Shown here: positions 11,997 through 21,608 of the stretch, one piece after another
Layout of the letters: every line of letters begins with the position of its first letter
How positions within the stretch are numbered: position 1 is the first letter of the stretch
NCBI RefSeq assembly: GCF_000383615.1
Contig: NZ_KB911593.1
Span: forward strand, 149,306-213,305
Direction of reading: 5' to 3'
DNA: 64,000 nucleotides
Source of the DNA: Streptomyces canus 299MFChir4.1
GTDB taxonomy: Bacteria; Actinomycetota; Actinomycetes; Streptomycetales; Streptomycetaceae
The notes under the pieces: generated by a model
The model's input: only the letters and a program-made list of their open reading frames with translations
Told to the model about the DNA's origin: nothing
Databases searched by the model: none
Position numbers and translations under genes: made by a program

Positions 11997-13876
11997 GGTC
12001 CCTCCGTGCCTCGGGTCACGTCATGTCGTCGGCGGTCGGCGGGCCGCGTCGTCTGCCGGTCGAGCTCCTCGTCGAGCGCGATCGCCGCGTCGATGAGGGC
12101 CAGGTGCGTGAACGCCTGGGGGAAGTTACCGAGTTGCTCGCCGGACGGCCCGATCTCCTCGGCGAAGAGACCGACGTGGTTGGCGTAGGTGAGCATCTTG
12201 TCGAAGGCGTAGCGAGCCTGGTGGACGCGGCCGGACTTGGCGAGGGCCTGGACGTAGAGGAAGCTGCACAGGTTGAAGGTGCCCTCGGAGCCCCGCAGCC
12301 CGTCGGGGGAGGCGGCCGGGTCGTAGCGGTAGACGAGGCTGTCGCTGACGAGTTCCGCGTCCATGGCGTCGAGCGTGGTCAGCCAGTCGGGGTCGTTCGG
12401 GGCGAGAAACCCGACGCGGGGCATGAGCAGCAGGGAGGCGTCGAGGACGTCCGTGTCGTAGTGCTGGACGAACGCGCGGCGCTTCGGGCTCCAGCCGCGG
12501 TCCACGACCTGGCGGAAGACGGCGTCGCGGGCGGCGACCCAGCGGCCGAGGTCGGCGGGACGGGAGTGCGCTGTGGCGACCTTGACGCCACGGTCGAAGG
12601 CCACCCAGGTCATGACGCGGCTGTAGGTGAAGTCCTGGCGGCCGCCGCGGGTCTCCCAGATGCCCTCGTCGGGACGGTCCCAGTGCTCGACCAGCCAGTC
12701 CAGGAGGTCGGCGAAGACCTTCCAGCCGCGGATATCGCCGATCTCCTCGGCCTGGGCGAGGGCATAGGCGGCCTCGCCGTAGATGTCGAGCTGGATCTGG
12801 CCGGCGGCCTCGTTTCCGGCCCTGACCGGTGCGGAGCGGCGGTATCCCTCCAGATGGTCGAGGACCTCTTCCGTCAGACGGGGTTCGCCGTCGACGCGGT
12901 ACATGATTTGGAGCGGTTCGCCGGAGGCGGTGGCGCCGGCGTCGAGGCGTGCGCGCAGCCAGCGGCGGAAGGCGGCCGCCTCGTCGGTGAAGCCGAGGTC
13001 GATCAGCGCACGGACGGAGAGCGAGGCGTCGCGTACCCAGGTGTAGCGGTAGTCCCAGTTGCGTTCGCCGCCGATCTGCTCGGGCAGACCCATCGTGGCG
13101 GCGGCGATCGGGGCCCCGGTGGGGGCGTAGGTGAGCAGTTTGAGGGTGATCGCGGAGCGTACGACCATCTCGTGCCAGCGGCCCCGGTAGCGGCAGGAGC
13201 GCAGCCAGTTCAGCCAGAAGGTCCGGCAGTCGTCGAAGGACCTCGCGATCGCCTCGACATCGGGGATCGGGCCGCCCGGGCGTCCGCTGCGGGCGCCGCC
13301 GCTCTCGCTGGTGAGAACGATCGCGGCCACTTCGCCGGCGTGCAGGGTGAAGCGGGCGGTGACGTCGCTGCCGTCCGGGTGGAGGGCGGCCGGGGCGGTG
13401 GCCTGCACATGCAGGTCCGTGCCGGGGCCATGGAAGACGACGGACCCGTCGTCGAGGTGGTCCAGGGAGTGCCCGGCCCGGCCGTAGTCGAAGCGCGGCC
13501 GGCAGATCAGCTCGAACGGCAGACTCCCGCGCACCACGCGGGCCACCCGGACCAGGCGGTGCGAGGCGGACGGGGTCGTCGACGGGTCCGGCTCCATGAA
13601 GTCGACGACCTCGCCGACGCCGTCCTGGGCCATGTAGCGGGTCACCAGGACAGCGGTGTCCGGCATGTAGAGCTGGCGGACGGTGGCCTCGTCGCCGATG
13701 TCGGCGGCCAGTCGGCAGTGGCCGCCGCGGTCGCTGTCGAGCAGGGAGGCGAACAGGCTGGGAGAGTCGAACCTCGGGGTGCACCACCAGTCGACCGTGC
13801 CGTCGGCGGCGATCAGTGCCGCGGTCTGCAGGTCGCCGACGAGCCCGTGGTCGGCGATCGGAGGGTAGGCGTCCAT
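11993..13876 (-). CDS. Glycoside hydrolase family 15 protein (glucoamylase/trehalase-like)
   Basis: 627 aa, cytoplasmic. The start MDAYPPIADHGLVGDLQTAA has a GAGGAGAAG Shine-Dalgarno. The N-terminal beta-sandwich begins with the DUF5911-type TAALIAADGTVDWWCTPRFD segment, and the (alpha/alpha)6 barrel carries NWDYRYTWVRDASL and EEIGPSGEQLGNFPQAFTH in two parts, with the usual catalytic acids in WVRDA and EEIGP. Bacterial GH15 members hydrolyse alpha-glucosidic bonds, several in actinobacteria acting on trehalose. The MFS gene follows with a 4-bp overlap. In-frame codons upstream to 14041 lack a Shine-Dalgarno and are low-complexity. Confidence 0.88.
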   Translation of the reverse strand: MDAYPPIADHGLVGDLQTAALIAADGTVDWWCTPRFDSPSLFASLLDSDRGGHCRLAADIGDEATVRQLYMPDTAVLVTRYMAQDGVGEVVDFMEPDPSTTPSASHRLVRVARVVRGSLPFELICRPRFDYGRAGHSLDHLDDGSVVFHGPGTDLHVQATAPAALHPDGSDVTARFTLHAGEVAAIVLTSESGGARSGRPGGPIPDVEAIARSFDDCRTFWLNWLRSCRYRGRWHEMVVRSAITLKLLTYAPTGAPIAAATMGLPEQIGGERNWDYRYTWVRDASLSVRALIDLGFTDEAAAFRRWLRARLDAGATASGEPLQIMYRVDGEPRLTEEVLDHLEGYRRSAPVRAGNEAAGQIQLDIYGEAAYALAQAEEIGDIRGWKVFADLLDWLVEHWDRPDEGIWETRGGRQDFTYSRVMTWVAFDRGVKVATAHSRPADLGRWVAARDAVFRQVVDRGWSPKRRAFVQHYDTDVLDASLLLMPRVGFLAPNDPDWLTTLDAMDAELVSDSLVYRYDPAASPDGLRGSEGTFNLCSFLYVQALAKSGRVHQARYAFDKMLTYANHVGLFAEEIGPSGEQLGNFPQAFTHLALIDAAIALDEELDRQTTRPADRRRHDVTRGTEGP

Positions 13877-14154
13877 GGCTTCTCCTCGTGGTGCGGGACA
13901 CCCACGTGTCCACCGCGGTTCGACCCGATGCCGCGGACGCGGAAGGCCGGGCGGGCCCGGGAGGGCGGGCGAACCTGGAGAAGTGCCCCGCCCGGACGGG
14001 CGACGTCGTTCCATCCTCCGTCCGGCGTAACGGTGCCGCATCCCCGGCGGGGCAGGTCACCTGTACCGGGTGAGGCCCGCCCCGACGTCGGGACGGAGGA
14101 TCGCAGGGTAGGACGCCGTCCGCCCGTCCCAGGGAGCCCAGGGGAGGACAGCTC

Positions 14155-14352
14155 GTGCGCTACGAGATCCGCGTCGAGGGACACCTGTCGGAAACGCTGG
14201 CCAAAGCCTTCCCGGAGCTGGGCCATGTCGTGATGTCCGGCCAGACGGTCCTGTTCGGCCCGGTCATGGACGAGGCGCACCTGTACGGGCTGCTGGCACG
14301 CTGCCGGTCCCTGGGGTTGCGGGTCCTGGAGATGCGGCAGGTGCCGGAGTGA
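14155..14352 (+). CDS. Small conserved-type protein, 65 aa
   Basis: GTG 14155 is preceded by AGGGGAGGA. The product alternates strands and helices (MRYEIRVEGHLSE, LLARCRSLGLRVLEMRQVPE) in a ferredoxin-like pattern, reminiscent of short ACT-like or effector-binding folds. I recall similar small proteins in Streptomyces but no function. It lies between the divergent GH15 operon and a run of membrane-protein genes on the same strand. Confidence 0.7.
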   Translation: MRYEIRVEGHLSETLAKAFPELGHVVMSGQTVLFGPVMDEAHLYGLLARCRSLGLRVLEMRQVPE

Positions 14353-14515
14353 CGGGTGATCTGGTGCTGTCCCGGCTCTCGGCAAACCTCTGCCGGGTGC
14401 GCTGCCTGGTGCCGCACGCTCACCCGCATCGGGTGAGGCCGCCCGGCCCCGGCCGCGGCCACGCTGAGGACACCACGCACCGGCAGCCGGGCCGACGCCC
14501 GGGACGGAGGAAGAC

Positions 14516-14980
14516 ATGAGCGCATCCACGTACCTCGCGTACGACTATCCCCTGCTGAGCGTCTTCTGGAGCATGCTCCTGTTCTTCCTGTGGATCATGT
14601 GGTTCGTCCTGCTCTTCCGGGTCGTCGTCGACATCTTCCGGGACGACGCCATGAGCGGCTGGGCCAAGGCCGGCTGGCTGGTGTTCACGATCGTCCTGCC
14701 CTTCCTGGGCGTCTTCGTCTACGTGATCGCCCGCGGCAAGAACATGGGCCGCAGGGAGGCGCGGCAGGCACGCGCGCAGCAGGAGGAGTTCAACGCCTAC
14801 ATCCGGGAGACCGCGGCCGGCGGCCGGTCCAGCAGCGTCGACGAGCTCGCCAAGCTGTCCGAGATCCGCGCCCGCGGCGACATCACGGACGAGGAGTTCC
14901 GCAGGGCCAAGGACCTGGTCCTGACCGGCCACGGCCCGGCGGAGCACTCGGGCCCCGCCTCCGCCCCCGCCCACCGCTGA
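14516..14980 (+). CDS. Membrane protein with PLDc_N and SHOCT domains
   Basis: 154 aa. Two transmembrane helices (SVFWSMLLFFLWIMWFVLLF and GWLVFTIVLPFLGVFVYVIA) are joined by a short loop in the PLDc_N (phospholipase D N-terminal-like) pattern. The C-terminus ELAKLSEIRARGDITDEEF is a SHOCT domain, a short helical module that often serves oligomerisation. A GGGACGGAGGAAG Shine-Dalgarno precedes ATG 14516. Common in Streptomyces; role unknown. Probably co-transcribed with the next two genes, the first after a 30-bp gap. Confidence 0.85.
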   Translation: MSASTYLAYDYPLLSVFWSMLLFFLWIMWFVLLFRVVVDIFRDDAMSGWAKAGWLVFTIVLPFLGVFVYVIARGKNMGRREARQARAQQEEFNAYIRETAAGGRSSSVDELAKLSEIRARGDITDEEFRRAKDLVLTGHGPAEHSGPASAPAHR

Positions 14981-15010
14981 GCATCCGGACCACACGAAAC
15001 GAGGCGCAAG

Positions 15011-15508
15011 ATGACCACCACACACACCCGTCCGGAACACACGGCGAAGCAGGAATGGGCAACCGGCCTCACCGCCTTCGGCGCCGTGATGCTGTTCCTC
15101 GTCGGCCTGCTCGGCATCTTCCGGGGAATCATGGCCATCGCCGAGGACGATGTCTTCCTCACGACGCGCAATTACGTGTTCCAGTTCGACCTGACCGGCT
15201 GGGGCTGGGTCCACCTCGCTCTGGGCGCGGTCGCCGTGATCGTCAGCGTCGGGCTGCTCCGGGTCTCGACGTGGGCGCGCGTCGCCGGCGTGGCCATCGC
15301 CGCACTCGTCATCATCGCCAACTTCCTCTCCCTGCCGTACTACCCGGTCTGGTCGGTCGTGATGATCACCATGTCGGGCTTCATCATCTGGGCCCTGTGC
15401 GTGGTCCGGCGCGGCAACCTCTACGACCTGCCGGAGGAGCCCGCGCCGTCCCAGGAGCACCGGACCTACGAGGGACGCCGCCCCTACGAGAAGCGCCCAC
15501 CGGTCTGA
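15011..15508 (+). CDS. Four-helix membrane protein (DUF7144-like)
   Basis: 165 aa with four hydrophobic helices and conserved-looking TGWGWVHLALG and LPYYPVWSVVMI segments. This is the pattern of a family of small membrane proteins in Streptomyces I know as DUF7144; function unknown. ATG 15011 follows ACGAGGCGC. The stop TGA and the ATG of the following lipid-kinase-like gene share one base (TGATG at 15506-15510), so translation is coupled. Confidence 0.8.
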   Translation: MTTTHTRPEHTAKQEWATGLTAFGAVMLFLVGLLGIFRGIMAIAEDDVFLTTRNYVFQFDLTGWGWVHLALGAVAVIVSVGLLRVSTWARVAGVAIAALVIIANFLSLPYYPVWSVVMITMSGFIIWALCVVRRGNLYDLPEEPAPSQEHRTYEGRRPYEKRPPV

Positions 15509-16863
15509 TGCGAGGCGGCGGGAGCACGAGGAGTCCGGGAACGGTGGGTCCAGCCGGCCGGACGGGCAGTGCCGGACGGGCCCGCCTCGCCGTGCTCGCC
15601 CTGCTGGGCAGCGTCCTCGTGCCGCTCGTCGCCGCCGGTCTGCGGAGCGTGCTGTGGGCGCTGGCCGGCATCGCCGGTCTGGCGCTCGCCGCCGTCGGGG
15701 TGTGGTGGGCCCTGGCGCACACCGGTGCGCTCCGTGCCCTCGGGGCGGCCCTGTCGGTGGTCGCGCCGGTCGCCGTCCTCGTCCTGTACGCCTCGTACGG
15801 CATGCTGGGACCGGCCCTGCTGTCCCTGGGCCTGTGGCTGCTGGCCCTGACAGCGGCACGCACGGCCCTGGCCCCCGGCCCCACCGCCGCCTCCCCACCG
15901 GCCGTCGTGGAGGCACCCCGTGCCCCCTGGGTCCTGATGAATCCGCGCTCGGGCGGCGGCAAGGTGGATCGTTTCGACCTGGTGAAGAAGGCCCGGGCCG
16001 CGGGCTGCCGGGTGGTCCTGCTCGACGCGGGCCGGCACCAGGACGTCACCGAACTGGCCCGGCAGGCCGTCGCCGAGGGCGCCGATCTCCTGGCGGTGGC
16101 GGGCGGCGACGGCACCCAGGCGCTGGTGGCCGAGGTGGCGGCGCGCCACGACCTGCCTTTCGTGGTGATTCCCGCCGGTACCCGCAACCACTTCGCCCTC
16201 GACCTCGGCCTCGACCGCGACGATCCGGCGGCCGCCCTGGAAGCCCTGACCCACGGGGTCGAACTCCGCGTCGACCTCGGGTACGCGGCGGACCGGGTCT
16301 TCGTCAACAACGCCTCGTTCGGCATGTACGCGTCCATCGTCACCGATCCCGCGTACCGGGACGCCAAAGCCCGCACGGCCCTGCGCACCCTGCCCGGCCT
16401 CCTCACCGGCGAGGACGCGCCCGGACTCCGGGCGCAGGCCGACGGAACCCGCCTCGACGGACTTCAGGCACTCCTCGTCAGCAACAATCCCTACGGACGT
16501 GCCGTGGACGCGGCCAGTCCGGGGCGCAGGGAGCGGCTGGACTCGGGGCTCCTCGGCGTGGTGTGCGTGCGGGTCGGCAACACCGCGCAGGCGGCGCGCC
16601 TGGTGGGCGGACCGCGCTCCGGGGGGCTCGTCCGGCTGAACGCCGGGGAAGTCGTCGTCGAAACCGAGACGGGCACCCTCCCGGTCGGCATCGACGGAGA
16701 GCATGTCGTGCTGCCGTCACCCGTCGTGTGCCGCAGCGCTCCCGGCGCGCTCCGGGTCCGCGTGCCGCGCCATCGCCCCCATGCACCGCGGGTCAGCGGC
16801 GGAGCGGCCGACTGGCCGCGCGTGGCCCGGCTGGCGCTGGGGCGCCGGCCCGTTCCCGGGTGA
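15508..16863 (+). CDS. Diacylglycerol kinase catalytic-domain protein (lipid kinase, DagK-like)
   Basis: 451 aa. The first 130 residues hold about four transmembrane helices, unusual for soluble bacterial DAG kinases. The kinase part starts at WVLMNPRSGGGKVDRF and has the nucleotide-binding AGGDGTQALVAEVA and the AGTRNHFALDLGL signature, followed by the FVNNASFGMYA segment. The family phosphorylates diacylglycerol or sphingoid-like lipids. The membrane part and the coupled upstream membrane gene place it at the cytoplasmic membrane, probably in lipid turnover or stress response. The Gly-Gly-Asp-Gly-Thr loop is intact, so activity is expected. Confidence 0.85.
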   Translation: MRGGGSTRSPGTVGPAGRTGSAGRARLAVLALLGSVLVPLVAAGLRSVLWALAGIAGLALAAVGVWWALAHTGALRALGAALSVVAPVAVLVLYASYGMLGPALLSLGLWLLALTAARTALAPGPTAASPPAVVEAPRAPWVLMNPRSGGGKVDRFDLVKKARAAGCRVVLLDAGRHQDVTELARQAVAEGADLLAVAGGDGTQALVAEVAARHDLPFVVIPAGTRNHFALDLGLDRDDPAAALEALTHGVELRVDLGYAADRVFVNNASFGMYASIVTDPAYRDAKARTALRTLPGLLTGEDAPGLRAQADGTRLDGLQALLVSNNPYGRAVDAASPGRRERLDSGLLGVVCVRVGNTAQAARLVGGPRSGGLVRLNAGEVVVETETGTLPVGIDGEHVVLPSPVVCRSAPGALRVRVPRHRPHAPRVSGGAADWPRVARLALGRRPVPG

Positions 16864-16900
16864 GGGCGACCCCACCCGGGACAGCCCGGAGCAGCCGCGC

Positions 16901-18259
<1,359 letters not shown>

Positions 18260-18279
18260 GGAAGTCCTTTCACAGTCGG

Positions 18280-19140
18280 TCACTTGACGGCGCCCGCCGT
18301 CAGCCCGGCGACGAGATAGCGCTGGAGGAGCAGGAACCCGGCGACCACGGGGACGCTGACGACCAGCGAGGCGGCCATGATCTGGTTCCAGTACACGTTG
18401 TTGAGCGTGGAGTAGCCCTGGAGGCCGACGGCGAGGGTGCGGGTGGCGTCGTTGGTCATCACCGACGCGAAGAGCACCTCGCCCCAGGCGGTCATGAAGG
18501 CGTAGACGGCGACCGCGACGATCCCCGGGATCGCGGCGGGCACCACGACCCGGAAGAGCGCGCCGAGCGGGCCGCAGCCGTCGACCAGCGCGGCCTCGTC
18601 CAGGTCGCGCGGCACCGAGTCGAAGTACCCGATCAGCATCCAGATCGAGAACGGCAGCGAGAAGGTCAGGTACGTCAGGATCAGCCCGCCGCGCGAGCCG
18701 AACAGGGCGATGCCGGTGGCGTTGCCGATGTTGACGTAGATCAGGAAGAGGGGCAGCAGGAAGAGGATGCCCGGGAACATCTGGGTGGACAGCACGGTGA
18801 CCGTGAAGACCCGCTTGCCGTGGAACTCGTAGCGGCTGACGGCGTACGCGGCGAACACGGCGATCACCACCGAGCAGACGGTCGCCGCGCCCGCCACGAT
18901 CAGCGAGTTCACGAAGTACCGCGCGAGCGGGATCGTGGACCAGATGTCGATGTACGGGCGGATGGTCACCTCGCTGGGCAGCCAGTGGAACTCACCCGTG
19001 ACGTCGGCGAGCGGCTTCAGCGAGCTGGAGACCATGACGTAGACCGGCAGCAGGACGAAGCCGGTGAGCAGGGTGAGGAAGATCCGCCGGGACCAGAAGA
19101 ACGAACGCGGCGGAGCCATGGGCGAGTTGGTGCTAGCCAT
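18280..19140 (-). CDS. Sugar ABC transporter permease (MalG-type)
   Basis: 286 aa, six transmembrane helices. The EAA loop is DLDEAALVDGCGPLGALFRVV in two parts, with the conserved EAA-G pattern where the ATPase docks. RRIFLTLLTGFVLLPVYVMVS is the first helix, and the protein shows the MalG-type C-terminal YLVAGLTAGAVK. It overlaps the upstream permease gene by 8 bp. The cluster lacks an ATPase, as in Streptomyces sugar systems that share the MsiK ATPase; MsiK use is inferred from the family. Confidence 0.9.
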   Translation of the reverse strand: MASTNSPMAPPRSFFWSRRIFLTLLTGFVLLPVYVMVSSSLKPLADVTGEFHWLPSEVTIRPYIDIWSTIPLARYFVNSLIVAGAATVCSVVIAVFAAYAVSRYEFHGKRVFTVTVLSTQMFPGILFLLPLFLIYVNIGNATGIALFGSRGGLILTYLTFSLPFSIWMLIGYFDSVPRDLDEAALVDGCGPLGALFRVVVPAAIPGIVAVAVYAFMTAWGEVLFASVMTNDATRTLAVGLQGYSTLNNVYWNQIMAASLVVSVPVVAGFLLLQRYLVAGLTAGAVK

Positions 19141-20134
19141 GGGCCGGCTTCCTTCCCCGGGAGGTCAGCAGGAGGTAGGCGCCCGTCACCACGAGCAGGA
19201 ACAGCAGCAGGAGGACGGACATGGCGGAGCCGGTGCCGAAGTTCCAGGTGACGAAGGACGCCTGGTAGATGTGGACCGAGATGAGGTCCGCGGCCGCCGG
19301 GGCCGACCTGCCGAACAGGACGAACGGCGTGTTGAAGTCGTTGAAGGTCCACAGGAACAGGACCAGGAGCAGCACCTGGTTGACGGGCCGCAGGGACGGC
19401 AGGGTGATGCGGCGGATCTGCTGCCACATACCGGCGCCGTCCAGGGCCGCCGCCTCGTACAGCTCGCCGGGGATGTTCTGCAGGCCGGCCATGACGATGA
19501 GGAAGGCGAACGGCCAGCCCTTCCACACGGACACGGTCAGCAGCGCCCAGAAGCTGTTGTCGCCGATGAGCCAGAAGGACGGCTTGTCGGTGAGGTGGAG
19601 CTGGTCGTGCAGGACGTGGTTCACCAGGCCGTTGTCGTGCTGGAACATGAACACCCAGGTGATGACGGCCGCGTAGACCGGCAGGGCGTACGGGATCAGG
19701 AACAGGGCGCGCAGCAGGCCGCGGCCGCGGAAGTTGTCCTGCAGGTAGACGGCCGCCGCCGTGCCGATCAGCCAGCACAGGCCGACCGACAGCAGCGTGA
19801 AGGCCACGGTGACGAGGAACGAGTGCAGCAGCGCCTCGCCGACCGGGGCGTCGAAGTCCACCGACACCTTGTAGTTGTCGAGTCCGGACCAGGGCGCGGC
19901 GCCCCAGTCACGGATGTAGAACTGCGTGAGCTCCTTGAAGCTCATCACGATGCCGATCACCATCGGCACCAGGTGGACCAGGAGTTCGAGGAGCAGGGCC
20001 GGCAGCAGGAGCAGGTACGGCAGGCCGATGCGGCGGATCCTTCCGGGGCGGCGGCGGGGACCGGGCTTCGCCGCCCCGGAAGGGGCCTCGCCCACAGCGG
20101 CCTCGGCGGGCGCGGTGGTGGTCATCGCGCTCAC
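19133..20134 (-). CDS. Sugar ABC transporter permease (MalF-type)
   Basis: 333 aa, six transmembrane helices with a basic N-terminal tail. The EAA loop is YEAAALDGAGMWQQIRRITL. The large periplasmic loops and the YLLLLPALLLELLVHLVP first helix match MalF-type permeases of the CUT1 group. GTG 20134 overlaps the stop of the binding-protein gene by 4 bp; ATG 20125 is an alternative. It forms the channel with the next permease for oligosaccharide uptake. Confidence 0.9.
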   Translation of the reverse strand: MSAMTTTAPAEAAVGEAPSGAAKPGPRRRPGRIRRIGLPYLLLLPALLLELLVHLVPMVIGIVMSFKELTQFYIRDWGAAPWSGLDNYKVSVDFDAPVGEALLHSFLVTVAFTLLSVGLCWLIGTAAAVYLQDNFRGRGLLRALFLIPYALPVYAAVITWVFMFQHDNGLVNHVLHDQLHLTDKPSFWLIGDNSFWALLTVSVWKGWPFAFLIVMAGLQNIPGELYEAAALDGAGMWQQIRRITLPSLRPVNQVLLLVLFLWTFNDFNTPFVLFGRSAPAAADLISVHIYQASFVTWNFGTGSAMSVLLLLFLLVVTGAYLLLTSRGRKPAHG

Positions 20135-21447
20135 TTCGTCGGCATCTGCTGCTGGGCCTTCTCCAGCGCCGCCTTGACCGACTCGGTGGTGACCGCGCGT
20201 CCGGCGGCCGCGTCGGCGAACAGGTCCTTGACGGCGGTGCCCACGGCCGTCTCGAACTGCGACTCGTCGGCGACCTGCGGCAGGGCCGCCGCGCTGGTGG
20301 CGAGGGTGTCCTTGAGGACCGCGTTGGCGCCCGAACTGAAGGTGGTTCCCCCCTGCACGGTCTTCACCGGCGGGATGGAGCTGTAGGCGGTGTTGAGGAT
20401 CTTCTGCTCGGCGTCACCGGTCATGAACTTCACGAACTTCTTGGCGCCGTCGATGTTGTCGGTGTTCTTGAAGACGGCCAGGTTGATGCCCATGACGGCC
20501 GAGTTGACCTGGGTGCCGGTGCCCGGGGTGCCGGACTGCACGGGCACGGGGGCGATGCCGTACTTGTCCTCGCTCATGCCCTGGGACTTGAGGTTGGCGG
20601 AGGCGGACTGCCACAGCAGCATGGCCTGGTTGCCCTTGGCGAAGTCGCTCACGGACTGGTTCTGGGCGTACTCGGCGTCGCCGGTCGGGATGACCTTGTC
20701 CTTGGCCATGAGGTCGACGTACTGCTTGACCGCGGCCACCACGTTGTCGTTCGCGAAGTCGGGCTTGCCGTCGGGGGTGAAGAAGTCGCCGCCGTGCTGC
20801 TTGGCGAAGACGAAGACGTGGTGGATGTTCTCCGACAGGTTCGCGCCCTCCGCGCCGAGCGCGGACTTGCCCTTGGCCTGGATCTTCTTGCCGTCGGCGA
20901 CCAGTTCGTCCCAGGTGGCCGGGGGCTTGGTGATGCCGGCGTCGGCGAAGATCTCCTTGTTGTAGTAGAGGGCGTAGGACATCGAGTAGAGCGGGACCGC
21001 GGCCGGGTCCTGGCCCTGGGCGCCGGTGGAGCCGAGCGCGGAGTCGACGAAGCGGTCCTTGCCGCCGATCGCGGCGAAGTTCTTGGCGTTCCAGGGCAGC
21101 AGCGCGCCGGTGGCCTGGAGGGAGGCGCTCCAGGTGTTGCCTATGTTGAGGACGTCGGGGCCCTGGCCCGAGGTGGTCGCGGTGAGGATCCGGTTGAGCA
21201 GGTCGGACCAGGGGACGACCTCGACCTTGACCTTGATGCCGGTCTGCTTCTCGAACTTGTCGAGCTCGGGCTGGAGGACCTTCTTGTCGACCTCGATGCT
21301 GGCGCCCTGGTTGGAGGCCCAGTAGGTCAGGGTCTTCGGCGAGTCGTTGGACCCGCCGCTCGTCGACGAGCCGCCGCCACAGGCGGTCACGAGAGTCATG
21401 AGGGAAACGGTGACCGCTCCGGCGGCCGCGGCTCGGGTTCTGCGCAT
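20131..21447 (-). CDS. Extracellular sugar-binding lipoprotein of ABC transporter (CUT1)
   Basis: 438 aa. The signal sequence VTVSLMTLVTACGGGSS ends in a lipobox (LVTAC), so the mature protein is lipid-anchored outside the membrane. The mature part has the SBP_bac_1 pattern: LTYWASNQG, then NIGNTWSASLQATGAL, and VPLYSMSYALYYNKEIF. It is the first gene of a four-gene operon (binding protein, two permeases, GH1), so the likely ligand is a beta-glucoside such as cellobiose, as inferred from the GH1 gene. GAAGGGA lies upstream of ATG 21447. Confidence 0.9.
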   Translation of the reverse strand: MRRTRAAAAGAVTVSLMTLVTACGGGSSTSGGSNDSPKTLTYWASNQGASIEVDKKVLQPELDKFEKQTGIKVKVEVVPWSDLLNRILTATTSGQGPDVLNIGNTWSASLQATGALLPWNAKNFAAIGGKDRFVDSALGSTGAQGQDPAAVPLYSMSYALYYNKEIFADAGITKPPATWDELVADGKKIQAKGKSALGAEGANLSENIHHVFVFAKQHGGDFFTPDGKPDFANDNVVAAVKQYVDLMAKDKVIPTGDAEYAQNQSVSDFAKGNQAMLLWQSASANLKSQGMSEDKYGIAPVPVQSGTPGTGTQVNSAVMGINLAVFKNTDNIDGAKKFVKFMTGDAEQKILNTAYSSIPPVKTVQGGTTFSSGANAVLKDTLATSAAALPQVADESQFETAVGTAVKDLFADAAAGRAVTTESVKAALEKAQQQMPTK

Positions 21448-21533
21448 GGCTCTGGCGTCCCTTCCAGGGAGAGACCCCTGGGCGCGTTCGTTTCCCGAAC
21501 ACCGCCCCGGAGTTAATTTATGGCGTGATTTAA

Positions 21534-21554
21534 GACGCGAAGGAAAGTCGCGTC
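21534..21554. promoter_or_regulatory. Palindrome in divergent ROK/ABC promoter region
   Basis: Perfect 7-bp inverted repeat GACGCGA-N7-TCGCGTC, beside an unusually AT-rich stretch (21513-21533) likely to hold promoter elements. It lies between the binding-protein gene and the ROK gene, where an autoregulatory operator is expected. Binding is inferred. Confidence 0.45.
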
Positions 21555-21608
21555 AAGAGTCGGCGCGGCGGTATCTTGCAGGTCGAGGCGGCGTCGGAAG
21601 GGAACCAC

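Noticed and set aside
12023..14233. 736-codon open frame opposite the GH15 gene
   Set aside because: Antisense shadow; low-complexity Val/Gly-rich product without motifs.
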